Shown here: positions 51,386 to 60,025 of the stretch, one piece after another
Position numbering within the stretch: position 1 is the stretch's first letter
How the letters are laid out: every line of letters starts with the position of its first letter
NCBI RefSeq assembly: GCF_014652315.1
Contig: NZ_BMYO01000005.1
Span: forward strand, 124,001 to 188,000
DNA from: Jeongeupia chitinilytica
Lineage (GTDB): Bacteria > Pseudomonadota > Gammaproteobacteria > Burkholderiales > Chitinibacteraceae
Direction: 5' to 3'
Length of the DNA: 64,000 nucleotides
Program-made: the position numbers and the translations under genes
The notes under the pieces: generated by a model
What the model was told of the DNA's origin: nothing
The model's input: the letters and a program-made list of their open reading frames with translations, nothing else
The model's database searches: none

Positions 51386-51889
51386 TCAACGATTGGCCGC
51401 GATCGCAGTGCTCAGCAAGGTCTGTTGTGCTTCGCCACGACTGTCCGTCCAGTCGATCCGGACGTCGAGCTGCTTGCTGTAGACGCCGCCGCCGACCGTG
51501 CTGTCGGTAATCCGCCATCGGCGGCTGTACGAGGCACCGCTGCCGCTGAGCGCAGTTGCATCCCGGTAGCAGGCACCGGTACCGCTCGCGGCCCCGAGGT
51601 CACAGGTGTTGTTGTCCGCCAGCGCCGAATTGGCATAGGCGGTGCCGACACAGAATCCCGTCGGCGGCATCGGCGTACCGGGGGGCGAAGCCGGTGTGAT
51701 GCACGAGGGCAGGTTGCGAATGGCTTCGACCTGCTGCACCGCATAGGTGATGGCTTCGGATCGTTGCTTGGTGAACCCGGCATTTTCGATCAGCGTCCCC
51801 TGGAATCGGCTGATGGCGAGCAGCCCGCTGCTGATGACCAGCAATGAAATCAGCACTTCGATCAGCCCGACGCCGCGTTGCGCATGCAT
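51386..51889 (-). CDS. pilV: Type IV pilus minor pilin PilV-like
   Basis: This 167-residue prepilin has the leader MHAQRG, cleaved before VGLIEVLISLLVISSGLLA, the PilV-type N-methyl helix with Glu5. GGAGGGA lies at good spacing before the ATG. It is the last gene of the operon, 2 bases after pilX. It probably primes or decorates type IV pili. Confidence 0.82.
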   Translation of the reverse strand: MHAQRGVGLIEVLISLLVISSGLLAISRFQGTLIENAGFTKQRSEAITYAVQQVEAIRNLPSCITPASPPGTPMPPTGFCVGTAYANSALADNNTCDLGAASGTGACYRDATALSGSGASYSRRWRITDSTVGGGVYSKQLDVRIDWTDSRGEAQQTLLSTAIAANR

Positions 51890-51891
51890 GA

Positions 51892-53355
51892 TCAGAAATC
51901 CCTCCATTTGCCCGGCGCACGCTTGAGTACCGGATCCAGCTCGATCTGATCCAGCAGGTTCTTGTCGTAGTAGACGCTGGTCGTACCGTAGTTCTGATAA
52001 CTGAAACGGTAGCGCGTAACGTTGTGGTTCACGCTGTCGTAGCTGTTGGGCGTGGTCGAGGCGATTTCGTCGCGCCACGCTTTCCAGGGCAGGGCGTGCA
52101 GACTGTCCGGCGGATTAACAATCGAACCCTCGATCGCCATGGCACCAGTTACGGCCAGACCGCCGCCGAGCGAGGTCGAGCAGCCGGCAGCGTCGCCAGG
52201 GTGGGGCATGTAGCCGGTCCACCAAGTGCTCAGATCGCTGTCACTGGGCCAGTGGCAACGGCTGGAGTATTCGTCACCGACCGCACCGACAACGTAGAGA
52301 AAGCCGGTGACGTTGTTGGTGTTGCCACGCAGCTTGAGATTGCCGTTGATGATCAGCACGATCGGTTTGCCGGCAGTGCCGAAGCTGACATTGCCGTTGA
52401 GGGTCAGGTCGCCCTCGACCCAGATCACCTGGGTACCCAAGGCGGTGATCGTCGCGGTATCGAGACCGGCACTGGCTGGGAACAGCGGGAGGGGCGAGCT
52501 GCTCATGCCGGTGCCATTGCCCTTGTACACTTTGGCCTTGGTGCGCAGTTGGGCCGGTGTCGTGCCGAACGTGGTCTGGAAGAACTGCCAGTCGTCCTCG
52601 CCGGCTACCTGATTCGAATCCGCCGGGCAACTGGCGGGTGCCGTGTCACCACTCTTGCAGACGGTGCCCACGCCGTTGGACCCGCCCATGCCGTAACCAC
52701 CACCGGCCAGTACGCTGTAGGCCGGGTCCGGAGAGCCTGAGTTGGCTGCAACATGTAGCGAACCGTTCTGGTGATAGTCAGCCTTGGACGTCATCGCTGC
52801 ATTGCGGGAGTTGATTGCGCTTCCCCAGTTGATGCTGGTCTGCAACGTGCTGGTAGCGCTGTCGGCGGCAGAACAGCTGCTGCCTTTTGTGTCGGAGCAA
52901 CCTTGGCTCGACAGGATTATCGACTTTCCGTCGGCGCCGACGGAAAGCGTGACCGTGTACGCTTCCATACTGGCGCTCAGTGCGGCCGAGAGCGTTCTGC
53001 TGGTTGTACTGGCGCTTGCGGCTACCGGGCACGTCTTGCCGCTGCTATTGGCGGTCAGGAAACGAAGATTGCCCGCTGCGTCAAAACACACCAGCCGGGT
53101 TGTCATTCCGGCGGTTTTCATGGCGTCTTTGTCGGCCTGCAGCAGGGCAAATATGCTGTCCAGTCCGGCTTCGGCTGCACCCAGGGATTTGGCCGAGTGA
53201 TAATAGTTGTTGGCCGACTTCTGTTCGATGAAGACCGCACGGTTGGTATAGGCAAAAATCAGGGTGACGATCGCGAGGATGATCACCACGGTAAGCAAGG
53301 TGGCAAGTCCTGACTGGCGCCGAATGGAGGACCTGGAAAGCGGGCTGAATGGCAT
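51892..53355 (-). CDS. pilX: PilX-like minor pilin / pilus assembly protein
   Basis: This 487-residue protein has the PilX-type start (RRQSGLATLLTVVIILAIVTLIFAYTNR), where the Glu5 of other pilins is absent, and a typical QKSANNYYHSAKSLGAAEAGLD segment. The long body (usual PilX are about 200 residues) includes a beta-helix-like stretch GDLTLNGNVSFGTAGKPIVLIINGN, which suggests a surface-exposed or adhesive extension. Confidence 0.75.
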   Translation of the reverse strand: MPFSPLSRSSIRRQSGLATLLTVVIILAIVTLIFAYTNRAVFIEQKSANNYYHSAKSLGAAEAGLDSIFALLQADKDAMKTAGMTTRLVCFDAAGNLRFLTANSSGKTCPVAASASTTSRTLSAALSASMEAYTVTLSVGADGKSIILSSQGCSDTKGSSCSAADSATSTLQTSINWGSAINSRNAAMTSKADYHQNGSLHVAANSGSPDPAYSVLAGGGYGMGGSNGVGTVCKSGDTAPASCPADSNQVAGEDDWQFFQTTFGTTPAQLRTKAKVYKGNGTGMSSSPLPLFPASAGLDTATITALGTQVIWVEGDLTLNGNVSFGTAGKPIVLIINGNLKLRGNTNNVTGFLYVVGAVGDEYSSRCHWPSDSDLSTWWTGYMPHPGDAAGCSTSLGGGLAVTGAMAIEGSIVNPPDSLHALPWKAWRDEIASTTPNSYDSVNHNVTRYRFSYQNYGTTSVYYDKNLLDQIELDPVLKRAPGKWRDF

Positions 53356-53371
53356 CTCGATGATTCCGGGG

Positions 53372-54064
53372 TCACGAAGCGGTAGGCTGATTGCGTAACT
53401 GGATGCGTTGTTGCAGTGTCAGCGTCGAATCTGGTTTTCCGGTCAGTCTGGCCTGCAGAATCATCGCGATGGCTTGCGTTGCCACACCGGTCGGAAATGC
53501 ATTGCAGGTTGTCGGCGGGATGTCGTCGGGCGCGGCCGGGTCAACGTAGCAGAACTGGATACGGGTAATTTCGATTTGCGTCGAATCATTGAGTGCTAGC
53601 CAGTTGACGCTGCCGCTGACACCGGTACTGCCGGAACAGGTGGTCCCCGTCGCGCTTGACTGACGCAGGTACAGCGTCCGGCCACTTCCCGAATACCAGA
53701 AGCCGAATGTTTCGTCAGCGCCCAGTGCGCCGTTACTGTCTCTGTCGTAGCGATAGACAATGCAGGCACCATTGCTGTCCAAGTCGGAGGCGCTGTAAAC
53801 AGGGTTGCTGGTGGTGCTGCGGAACAATTGCGAAAAATTGGCAGTGTCACTGCTGCTGCCGTAATAGCCGGCCCGGCGGATATCCCGCGTCATCAGGTCC
53901 ATGATGGTGCGCATGTCCTGATTCAGTCTGGCTTGGCTCAGAACGTCGCGACTGGTGCGCAGATTCGTCAGCAGGTACGTGGTGACCCCGAGCAGCAACA
54001 CCATGCCAATGGCCAGGGCAACCATGATCTCCAGAATGCTGAACCCTTTCTGCCGGATCAGCAT
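53372..54064 (-). CDS. pilW: PilW-like minor pilin
   Basis: This 230-residue prepilin has a short leader ending in Gly, then FSILEIMVALAIGMVLLLGV with the conserved Glu5. The MRTIMDLMTRDIRRAGYYG segment is the PilW hallmark. It overlaps fimT by 7 bases. Confidence 0.85.
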   Translation of the reverse strand: MLIRQKGFSILEIMVALAIGMVLLLGVTTYLLTNLRTSRDVLSQARLNQDMRTIMDLMTRDIRRAGYYGSSSDTANFSQLFRSTTSNPVYSASDLDSNGACIVYRYDRDSNGALGADETFGFWYSGSGRTLYLRQSSATGTTCSGSTGVSGSVNWLALNDSTQIEITRIQFCYVDPAAPDDIPPTTCNAFPTGVATQAIAMILQARLTGKPDSTLTLQQRIQLRNQPTAS

Positions 54065-54582
54065 GGCTTGTAACCCGCAACGGGATGACTGCTGTCAGGC
54101 GCGCAGACCTGCCCGCGGCCGATGGCATTGATGGTCGTGCGCAGAGTGGGGCCGTTGCCCAGTTCGACGCTGAGTGCGCCGCTGGGCATACCACGGACAC
54201 GGTCGAAACTGACGCTGGTTCCATTAGTAATGGCGGCGGCGAGTGCGACGTTGCGGTAATCGCTGCCTTGCACCGTTTTCAGGTCGCAACTGGTTGCCGG
54301 CGACGTCGAGCAGTCGCAAGCGTTACTGGTCGAGACGCCATAGCACCAGTTGTTCGTGCTGCGCCTGAAAATCACGTAAGTGGACAGATTGCGCTTGATG
54401 GCCTCGCTTCGCGCGTACTGCAGGTCGCCGGCCAGGTTTTCGGCGGCGCTTCCGAGTCTTTTGCTCTGGATAAAACCGGCAAGGTTCGGTGCGGCAATAC
54501 TGAGCACGATTCCGAGTAGCGCAACCACGATCATCAGCTCGATCAATGACAGGCCAATTTCCCGGCTCACTTGCTTCTGCAT
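54058..54582 (-). CDS. fimT: FimT/GspH-type pseudopilin
   Basis: This 174-residue prepilin has the cleavage site G|LSLIELMIVVALLGIV and the GspH/FimT segment LAGDLQYARSEAIKRN. It overlaps pilE by 16 bases. Initiator pilin of the type IV pilus is the usual role. Confidence 0.87.
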   Translation of the reverse strand: MQKQVSREIGLSLIELMIVVALLGIVLSIAAPNLAGFIQSKRLGSAAENLAGDLQYARSEAIKRNLSTYVIFRRSTNNWCYGVSTSNACDCSTSPATSCDLKTVQGSDYRNVALAAAITNGTSVSFDRVRGMPSGALSVELGNGPTLRTTINAIGRGQVCAPDSSHPVAGYKPC

Positions 54583-55040
54583 GACTCGCTACTACCGTCT
54601 TGATCCTTGAAGCGTGCATCTCCAGCGTTGACGACTAGTCGCAGAGTCGTGCAGTCGTATTGGTTCGCCTTTTTGTCTGATGCTTGCGATTTGCCTGAAA
54701 CTGCCGTGGCATTGGCGGAGTAACCGTTTGCCGAGCTGCTACTGAGCGACAGGGCGTAATAGCCGTCGGAGGTCGAGGTAGAGGCATAGCCACCCAAGGT
54801 CGAACCCGCGCTGTTGGTGCCGCAGCTACTGGTGCTGCCCAGATTCTGCGGATAGAAAGGGCAGTTAAGCCGGAATCGCTCCATGTCATGCTGGAGTTTT
54901 GACAGCGATGTAAACGCATCGACACGCCTGCCTTTGCGTACATATTCCTGATAGTTGGGTAGTGCAATCGCGGCGAGAATGCCGATGATAGCAATCGCGA
55001 TCATCAGCTCGATCAGGGTAAACCCTTGAGGCTTTTTCAT
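54567..55040 (-). CDS. pilE: PilE-type pilin
   Basis: This 157-residue prepilin has MKKPQG|FTLIELMIAIAIIGILAAIALPNYQEY and a Ser/Thr/Gly-rich globular part with two cysteine pairs. First gene of the operon, with the strong site GGAGGAAG. Its leading position and lack of a pilY1 gene differ from the usual fimT-pilVWXY1E order. Confidence 0.88.
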   Translation of the reverse strand: MKKPQGFTLIELMIAIAIIGILAAIALPNYQEYVRKGRRVDAFTSLSKLQHDMERFRLNCPFYPQNLGSTSSCGTNSAGSTLGGYASTSTSDGYYALSLSSSSANGYSANATAVSGKSQASDKKANQYDCTTLRLVVNAGDARFKDQDGSSESCRSK

Positions 55041-55156
55041 GTCTTCCTCCCATCTCCTCTGCGGGAGATCGGGACATGATAAAGACCCTTGTCAATACAG
55101 GGCAATGATTACTTGTAAGCTACCGGCCGGCGTCGGCATATGGCCGACGGTCGGCT

Positions 55157-56122
55157 TCAGTCAAGGCGCGTGCTTGCGGCGCGTTTGAGGCGGTCGTTGA
55201 CGGCAAGCCACTCTGGCGTTTGTGGTGGTGTTTCCATCAGCAGTACGTCGTGCTTGCGGTCGTGCCGACGCAGCAGGGCGTACAGCTCCCGCGCGAAATG
55301 GGCGGCGTCGTCCGGGAGCGATTGCAGTTCGGCGCCCCGCGGAATGCTGGCTGCCGTGGTGCGCAGAAGCAACAGGACGCGCTCGCCGGAGGCCAGGCGC
55401 TGTACGGCCTCTTCCATCAGACGCGGGGCGGATCCGAGCAGCAGCGGGGTGCGCGGCGCGTAGTGCGAGTCGAGCAGGCCGGACGCGCGGATTTTCGCCG
55501 TCTTGTTGTTCTGATGGTGTTCCAGTTTGCGACCGAGAAGGGCTTCGATCGCCTCGCGGGGCACGCCGCCGGGGCGAAGCAGTTTCGGTGTGTCGTCGAC
55601 CAGACTGACGATGGTCGATTCGACGCCGACCGGACTGGCGCCACCGTCGAGGATCAGCGGACTGTCTTCGCCGAATTCATCACGTACATGCTGGGCGGTG
55701 GTCGGGCTGACGTGGCCGAACCGGTTGGCCGACGGCGCTGCCAAGCCGCCGCCGAAGCGTTCGAGCAGCGCGTGCGCCAGCGGGTGTGATGGTGCGCGCA
55801 GGCCCACGGTGTCCTGACCGCCGGTAACGGCATCCGGAACGTGGGGCTGGCGTTTGAGGATCAGCGTCAACGGGCCCGGCCAGAAGGCTTCGGCCAGCGC
55901 GCGTGCTTCCGCCGGAATGTCGATGGCCCAATCGTCGAGCTGGGCCAGGCCGGCGATGTGCACGATGAGCGGGTGGTCGCTCGGCCGGCCTTTGAGTGCG
56001 AATATCTTGGCGACCGCTGCCGGGTTGGCGGCATCGGCGGCCAGACCGTAAACGGTTTCGGTCGGGATGGCGACCAGCTCGCCTTGGCGCAGCAGCGCGA
56101 CGGCATGCTCCAGTTCGTTCAT
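55157..56122 (-). CDS. tsaC: Threonylcarbamoyl-AMP synthase (TsaC/Sua5)
   Basis: This 321-residue protein has the YrdC domain (about 10-190; GELVAIPTETVYGLAADA, LKGRPSDHPLIVH, APSANRFGHVSPTTAQHV) plus a C-terminal Sua5 domain, so it is the long Sua5 form. It makes the threonylcarbamoyl adenylate needed for t6A37 in tRNAs that read ANN codons. The ATG at 56122 gives the usual start; ATG at 56131 is three codons earlier. Confidence 0.93.
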   Translation of the reverse strand: MNELEHAVALLRQGELVAIPTETVYGLAADAANPAAVAKIFALKGRPSDHPLIVHIAGLAQLDDWAIDIPAEARALAEAFWPGPLTLILKRQPHVPDAVTGGQDTVGLRAPSHPLAHALLERFGGGLAAPSANRFGHVSPTTAQHVRDEFGEDSPLILDGGASPVGVESTIVSLVDDTPKLLRPGGVPREAIEALLGRKLEHHQNNKTAKIRASGLLDSHYAPRTPLLLGSAPRLMEEAVQRLASGERVLLLLRTTAASIPRGAELQSLPDDAAHFARELYALLRRHDRKHDVLLMETPPQTPEWLAVNDRLKRAASTRLD

Positions 56123-56194
56123 GGCGGGCATTCGGGCATTCAAAAGTGCATTATACCGCGATGGGCCGATATGACGCCGGTGCGGCAAAAACGA

Positions 56195-56220
56195 CAAAGC
56201 CGGCGAGGGCGCCGGCTTTG
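56195..56220 (-). terminator. Terminator after the CRP-like gene
   Basis: CAAAGCCGGC (56195-56204) pairs with GCCGGCTTTG (56211-56220). On the minus strand a T-rich stretch follows. Confidence 0.78.
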
Positions 56221-56236
56221 TGGGATTTGCAAGGAC

Positions 56237-56902
56237 TTAGAAGCGCTCCGGCAATTTCTGCAGCAGGATGATGCGCTTGTTCTCGAGCCGGACGTAGCCG
56301 CCGAACACCAGCTCCTTGAGGATGCGCGCGATCATTTCCCGCGATGAACCGACCCGGTCGGCGATGGCTTGCTGGGTCAGCGGCTCGGAGATCATCGTGA
56401 CGTCGTCGATTTCGACGATCATCGTTTCGAACAGGGCACGTACCCGGCCGTAGACGTCGAGCAGTGCAAGGTTCTTCATGGTCGTCGACAGCTGACGGAT
56501 CATCCGCGCGAGGTTGAGGATCAGCTTGTCCTTCAGTGCCGGGTAGGTGTCGAGTGCGGTACGGAAGTCCTGCTTGGTGAACATCAGGAAGGTCGAGTCT
56601 TCCTCGGTCTGAGTCGACCAGGAGCGCGGTTCTTCGTCGAGCATCGAGATTTCGCCGAACACGTCGCCGGGTTCGCCGATCGTGAAGACGAACTCCTTGC
56701 CCTGGTTGTCGCTGGTGAACGAGCGTGTCCGTCCTTCGACCAGAACGTACATCGCTTCGCCCGGGTCGCCTTCACGGAACAGGAAGGTGCCTTTGGGGAG
56801 TTGCCGCTTCACTGCGGCATTGAAGACGATTTCCAGATCGCTGTCCGAAAATTGCTCGAAGATCGGCAGCTGGGCCAAGAATGTTTTGAGCGAATGTTCC
56901 AT
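56237..56902 (-). CDS. CRP/FNR-family transcription regulator
   Basis: This 221-residue protein has a cyclic-nucleotide-binding fold with GDVFGEISMLDEEPRSWSTQ, similar to the cAMP pocket (GE...RS), and a C-terminal winged HTH (TQQAIADRVGSSREMIARILKEL) much like CRP. It has no cysteines, so it is not an Fe-S FNR. Target genes are unknown. It lies 36 bases after a small lipoprotein gene on the same strand. Confidence 0.88.
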   Translation of the reverse strand: MEHSLKTFLAQLPIFEQFSDSDLEIVFNAAVKRQLPKGTFLFREGDPGEAMYVLVEGRTRSFTSDNQGKEFVFTIGEPGDVFGEISMLDEEPRSWSTQTEEDSTFLMFTKQDFRTALDTYPALKDKLILNLARMIRQLSTTMKNLALLDVYGRVRALFETMIVEIDDVTMISEPLTQQAIADRVGSSREMIARILKELVFGGYVRLENKRIILLQKLPERF

Positions 56903-56938
56903 GAGTAGATGTCCTTAAAGCCCTGTTAGGTCGGCTTT

Positions 56939-57289
56939 TTAATTGTTGGTGTTCGATGCATTGGCGCCATCGTGTGGTGCCGATGCGACGCTGCTTGCGT
57001 GCTCGGTCGACGGTTGGTCGGCCGAATCGGCGGGTGCCGGGACGATATCCATTTTTTTTGCGAGCATGTATTCGTTCATCTCCTTCCAGCCCGAATAGAT
57101 ATCCGCCTTGGCCACCCGGGGGTTACGGCGATAACAATCTTCCAGTGCCCGCCCGCTGTGCCGGCATGCCGCGCCAATTGCCTTGCCGTTTTCCTGCTGC
57201 TTATTCAAAAGGCCCGTGACTTGGTCACAGGCCGAAAGCGGAAGGGTCAGCAGCAGGAAAAGCAGGGCGGTGCGCGGGGAAGTGGGCAT
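56939..57289 (-). CDS. Small putative lipoprotein
   Basis: This 116-residue protein has a signal peptide ending in the lipobox LSAC. It contains ACRHSGRALEDCYRRNPRVAKADIYSGWKEMNEYMLAKKM, a cysteine-bearing helical segment I cannot assign to a named family, and a low-complexity tail. ATG at 57289 is preferred over a TTG two codons earlier. It may be cotranscribed with the CRP-like gene. Confidence 0.7.
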   Translation of the reverse strand: MPTSPRTALLFLLLTLPLSACDQVTGLLNKQQENGKAIGAACRHSGRALEDCYRRNPRVAKADIYSGWKEMNEYMLAKKMDIVPAPADSADQPSTEHASSVASAPHDGANASNTNN

Positions 57290-57379
57290 TGTCAACGGCA
57301 GTCTGGTCGATTGGTTTGATTGTAAGCCAATTCGCCCTTATTCGCGTTGACATATGCCGATTGCGCTTGCTGCGATGGC

Positions 57380-58273
57380 TCAGTTGCCCTGCTGAATGCC
57401 GGCCAGTACCCAGCGCGGATCGTTGGGTTTGAGTTTGACGAAGTGCCAGACTTCGGCAAACGGCACCGCCGGGGCGCCCAGAGATTCGCTGACCTTGCCG
57501 TAGAAACGGGCGCTGGCAACCAGCTGTCCGTTATCTTCACCGGCGTCGATCAGCTCGACCTGCAGTTCCGGGAATTCGGCGAGGTCCTGGTTGCTGCCGA
57601 TTTCGGCCTGCAGCGAGGTGAACATCTCCGGTGTCAGATAGTTGCGCAGTTCTTCCAGTTGTTCAGGGCTGTTCAGCGCCTGCATGTGCAGGAAGCTGGC
57701 GCGGGCCTGGCGCAGGAAGGCCGCACTTTCGGTGCCATCCGGCAGGCGGGTGATCGCTTGCGCCGGTGCCGCGTTGCCACTTATGCCTTCGCCGAGGCGG
57801 AATACGCGTTCGGGTTGCGAGGTTGGCTGGGTCTGCCAGTTCGGACCACCGGCGGCGGCCGGTGCGTAGGCTGCCGGCGCAGCCTGGGCGCGGCGGCGCA
57901 TGAACATTACCCCGGCGACGGTCAGGCCGCCGAGCAGCAGGATCCAGCCCCACGGGAAGCTGCTGCCTTGGGATTCTGCGGCGCCGGAGGCATTCATCGC
58001 CTTGCCGAGCATGTAGCCGCCGGCGGCGCCCACGGCAGCACCGGCGAGGGCAGTGCCGACGCCGCTACGCGCGGGTTGCTGCGCTGGCGTCTGCGCCGGA
58101 GCAGGTGCCGCCTGTTGCATCGGCGCTTGCGGCGCCTGTTTGGGGGCGGTGCTGCGTTGCATGCCGGTGGAGCGGCCGCCGCCAATCCGTTTGGCTTCGG
58201 CGATCGGACTGGCAAAAAGCGAAATCGTAAGCAGGCCCAGCAAAAGGTGCTGGCGCATCGGCCGGGTTGTCAT
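57380..58273 (-). CDS. Tim44-like domain membrane protein
   Basis: This 297-residue protein has a signal peptide (to about AEA), a Gln/Pro/Ala-rich stretch, a Gly-rich segment, one membrane helix (about 107-123) and a C-terminal Tim44-like domain (about 160-297; FLRQARASFLHMQ...LRNYLTPEMF...EVWHFVKL...WVLAGIQQ). Such proteins are widespread in betaproteobacteria; the role in membranes is not established. Confidence 0.85.
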   Translation of the reverse strand: MTTRPMRQHLLLGLLTISLFASPIAEAKRIGGGRSTGMQRSTAPKQAPQAPMQQAAPAPAQTPAQQPARSGVGTALAGAAVGAAGGYMLGKAMNASGAAESQGSSFPWGWILLLGGLTVAGVMFMRRRAQAAPAAYAPAAAGGPNWQTQPTSQPERVFRLGEGISGNAAPAQAITRLPDGTESAAFLRQARASFLHMQALNSPEQLEELRNYLTPEMFTSLQAEIGSNQDLAEFPELQVELIDAGEDNGQLVASARFYGKVSESLGAPAVPFAEVWHFVKLKPNDPRWVLAGIQQGN

Positions 58274-58389
58274 GAACCGTGGTCCCCTGTGGTGTTGTCT
58301 AAGGTGTGTGACTATTGCCACTCTTAGTGGGGGCGATTCGGGACAAGTTCAATCCCGTTGCACAGTTTCGGCAAAAAAGCTGAAGCGAT

Positions 58390-58746
58390 TTAGCTGCGAT
58401 GGCCGCGTTCGATCGTCACGCCGACGCGCGCAACATCCTGCAGGATGCCGAGTTTGGTCACCGAGACCCGGGTCCAGGGCGCGCCGAAGCGCGCCAGCAG
58501 CACGTGCGCAATGAACTCGGCGAGTGCTTCGAGCAGCTGGAAATGCTGCTGCGCGAGTTCGTCGCGCAACGTGCGTACCACGAGGTCGTAATCGATCGTG
58601 TCATCCAGATGGTCCGAAGCGCTGGCGCGGTTGGATGGCAGGCCGATGTCGAGGTCCAGCTCGACGTCCTGTTGCGCCACACGCTCCCAGTCGTACCAGC
58701 CGATAACGGTTTTGGCGCGAACGCCGTGCAGATAAATGGTGTCCAT
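58390..58746 (-). CDS. folB: Dihydroneopterin aldolase FolB
   Basis: This 118-residue protein has the FolB core: GVRAKTVIGWYDWERVAQQDVELDLDI, DTIDYDLVV and LLEALAEFIAHVLL. It makes 6-hydroxymethyl-dihydropterin in folate synthesis. Divergent from plsY. Confidence 0.92.
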   Translation of the reverse strand: MDTIYLHGVRAKTVIGWYDWERVAQQDVELDLDIGLPSNRASASDHLDDTIDYDLVVRTLRDELAQQHFQLLEALAEFIAHVLLARFGAPWTRVSVTKLGILQDVARVGVTIERGHRS

Positions 58747-58845
58747 ATCCTGTTGCGGGACTTATGCGGCATTTGGCGCGCTCGCCCCGCAATGACTTAC
58801 AATGCCAAGCCCGCGATTGTAGTGGATTTGTCCGTGTCCTCGCTA

Positions 58846-59439
58846 ATGCTTGCCCTTGCTGCTTATCTGATCGGCTCCCTGTCGTTTGCCGTGATCGTCT
58901 CCCGCGTGATGGGGCTGGCCGATCCGCGCAGCTATGGCTCGGGCAATCCTGGTGCGACCAACGTGCTGCGCAGCGGCAACAGGAAGGCCGCCGCATTGAC
59001 GCTGGCAGGCGATGCGCTCAAGGGCTGGCTGGCCGTATGGTTGGCGCAGTTGGCGGCACCGGTACTGGGTCTGGGCGATGCGGCGATCGCGCTGGCAGCG
59101 GTAGCCGTTGCGCTCGGCCACATGTGGCCGGTGTTCTTCCGCTTCAAGGGCGGGAAGGGCGTGGCGACGGCGGCGGGCATCCTGCTGGCCCTGGACTGGC
59201 GTGTCGGCCTGGTGGTGCTCGGCGTCTGGCTGGTGATCGCCAAGGGGTTCAAGATTTCGTCGCTGGCGGCCTTGCTGGCTGCGCTGCTTGCACCGGTACT
59301 GGCCTGGTGGTGGATGCCGCAACCGGTGTACTGGTATGCAGTGGGCTTCATCGCGGTGCTGCTGATCGCGCGGCATCACCAGAACATCCGTGGCCTGCTG
59401 TCCGGCAAGGAGAGCCGGATCGGCGACAAGGCGCGCTGA
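58846..59439 (+). CDS. plsY: Glycerol-3-phosphate acyltransferase PlsY
   Basis: This 197-residue, multi-helix protein has the PlsY motifs DPRSYGSGNPGATNVLRSG, GHMWPVFFRFKGGKGVAT and RHHQNIRGLLSGKE. It transfers acyl from acyl-phosphate to glycerol-3-phosphate, the first step of phospholipid synthesis. ATG at 58846 is used; GTG at 58834 is another option. Confidence 0.94.
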   Translation: MLALAAYLIGSLSFAVIVSRVMGLADPRSYGSGNPGATNVLRSGNRKAAALTLAGDALKGWLAVWLAQLAAPVLGLGDAAIALAAVAVALGHMWPVFFRFKGGKGVATAAGILLALDWRVGLVVLGVWLVIAKGFKISSLAALLAALLAPVLAWWWMPQPVYWYAVGFIAVLLIARHHQNIRGLLSGKESRIGDKAR

Positions 59440-59475
59440 TCCCGACGCACGCATCGCACCGACGGCGTGACATGG

Positions 59476-59503
59476 AAAAACGGCCCGCGTGAGGGCCGTT
59501 TTT
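59476..59503. terminator. Bidirectional terminator
   Basis: AAAAACGGCCC (59476-59486), GCGTGA loop, GGGCCGTTTTT (59493-59503), between the convergent plsY and smpB genes. Confidence 0.88.
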
Positions 59504-59519
59504 CCAGAGCCGACGACAT

Positions 59520-59963
59520 TCATTTGGCGCGCAGCAAACGCTGTTTCTCGCGGAGCCATTCGCGCTCTTTTTCGGTTTCGCGCTTGTCATGCTGCTTCTT
59601 GCCCTTGGCAAGACCGATCTCGAGTTTGATGCGGCCCCGGGTGAAGTGCATGTTCAGTGCCGCGACCGTGTAGCCGGCGCGTTCGACCTTGACGGACAGT
59701 TTCTCGATTTCGCTGGCCTTGAGCAGCAGCTTGCGGATGCGGGTCGGATCGGGCAGGACGTGGGTCGATGCGGTGGACAGCGGCGAAATATGCGCGCCGA
59801 GCAGCCAGAAGTCGCCCTTGATGTAGCTGACGTAGGATTCCTTCAGCTGCACCCGTCCGGCACGGATCGACTTGACTTCCCAGCCTTCGAGCACGAGGCC
59901 GGCTTCGTAGCGCTCTTCGATGAAGTAGTCGTGAAACGCCTTGCGGTTGTCGACAATGGTCAT
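59520..59963 (-). CDS. smpB: SsrA-binding protein SmpB
   Basis: This 147-residue trans-translation factor has NRKAFHDYFIEERYEAGLVLEGWEVKSIR, the OB-fold core and the basic C-terminal tail KGKKQHDKRETEKEREW that enters the ribosome A site. No ssrA gene is in the window. Divergent from the asparaginase gene with a 62-base gap. Confidence 0.95.
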   Translation of the reverse strand: MTIVDNRKAFHDYFIEERYEAGLVLEGWEVKSIRAGRVQLKESYVSYIKGDFWLLGAHISPLSTASTHVLPDPTRIRKLLLKASEIEKLSVKVERAGYTVAALNMHFTRGRIKLEIGLAKGKKQHDKRETEKEREWLREKQRLLRAK

Positions 59964-60025
59964 GGCTGCAAATCGAAAGCAAAACGCAATTTTAACCACA
60001 GCCCCCGTCCGGGGACGAGGTCAAC

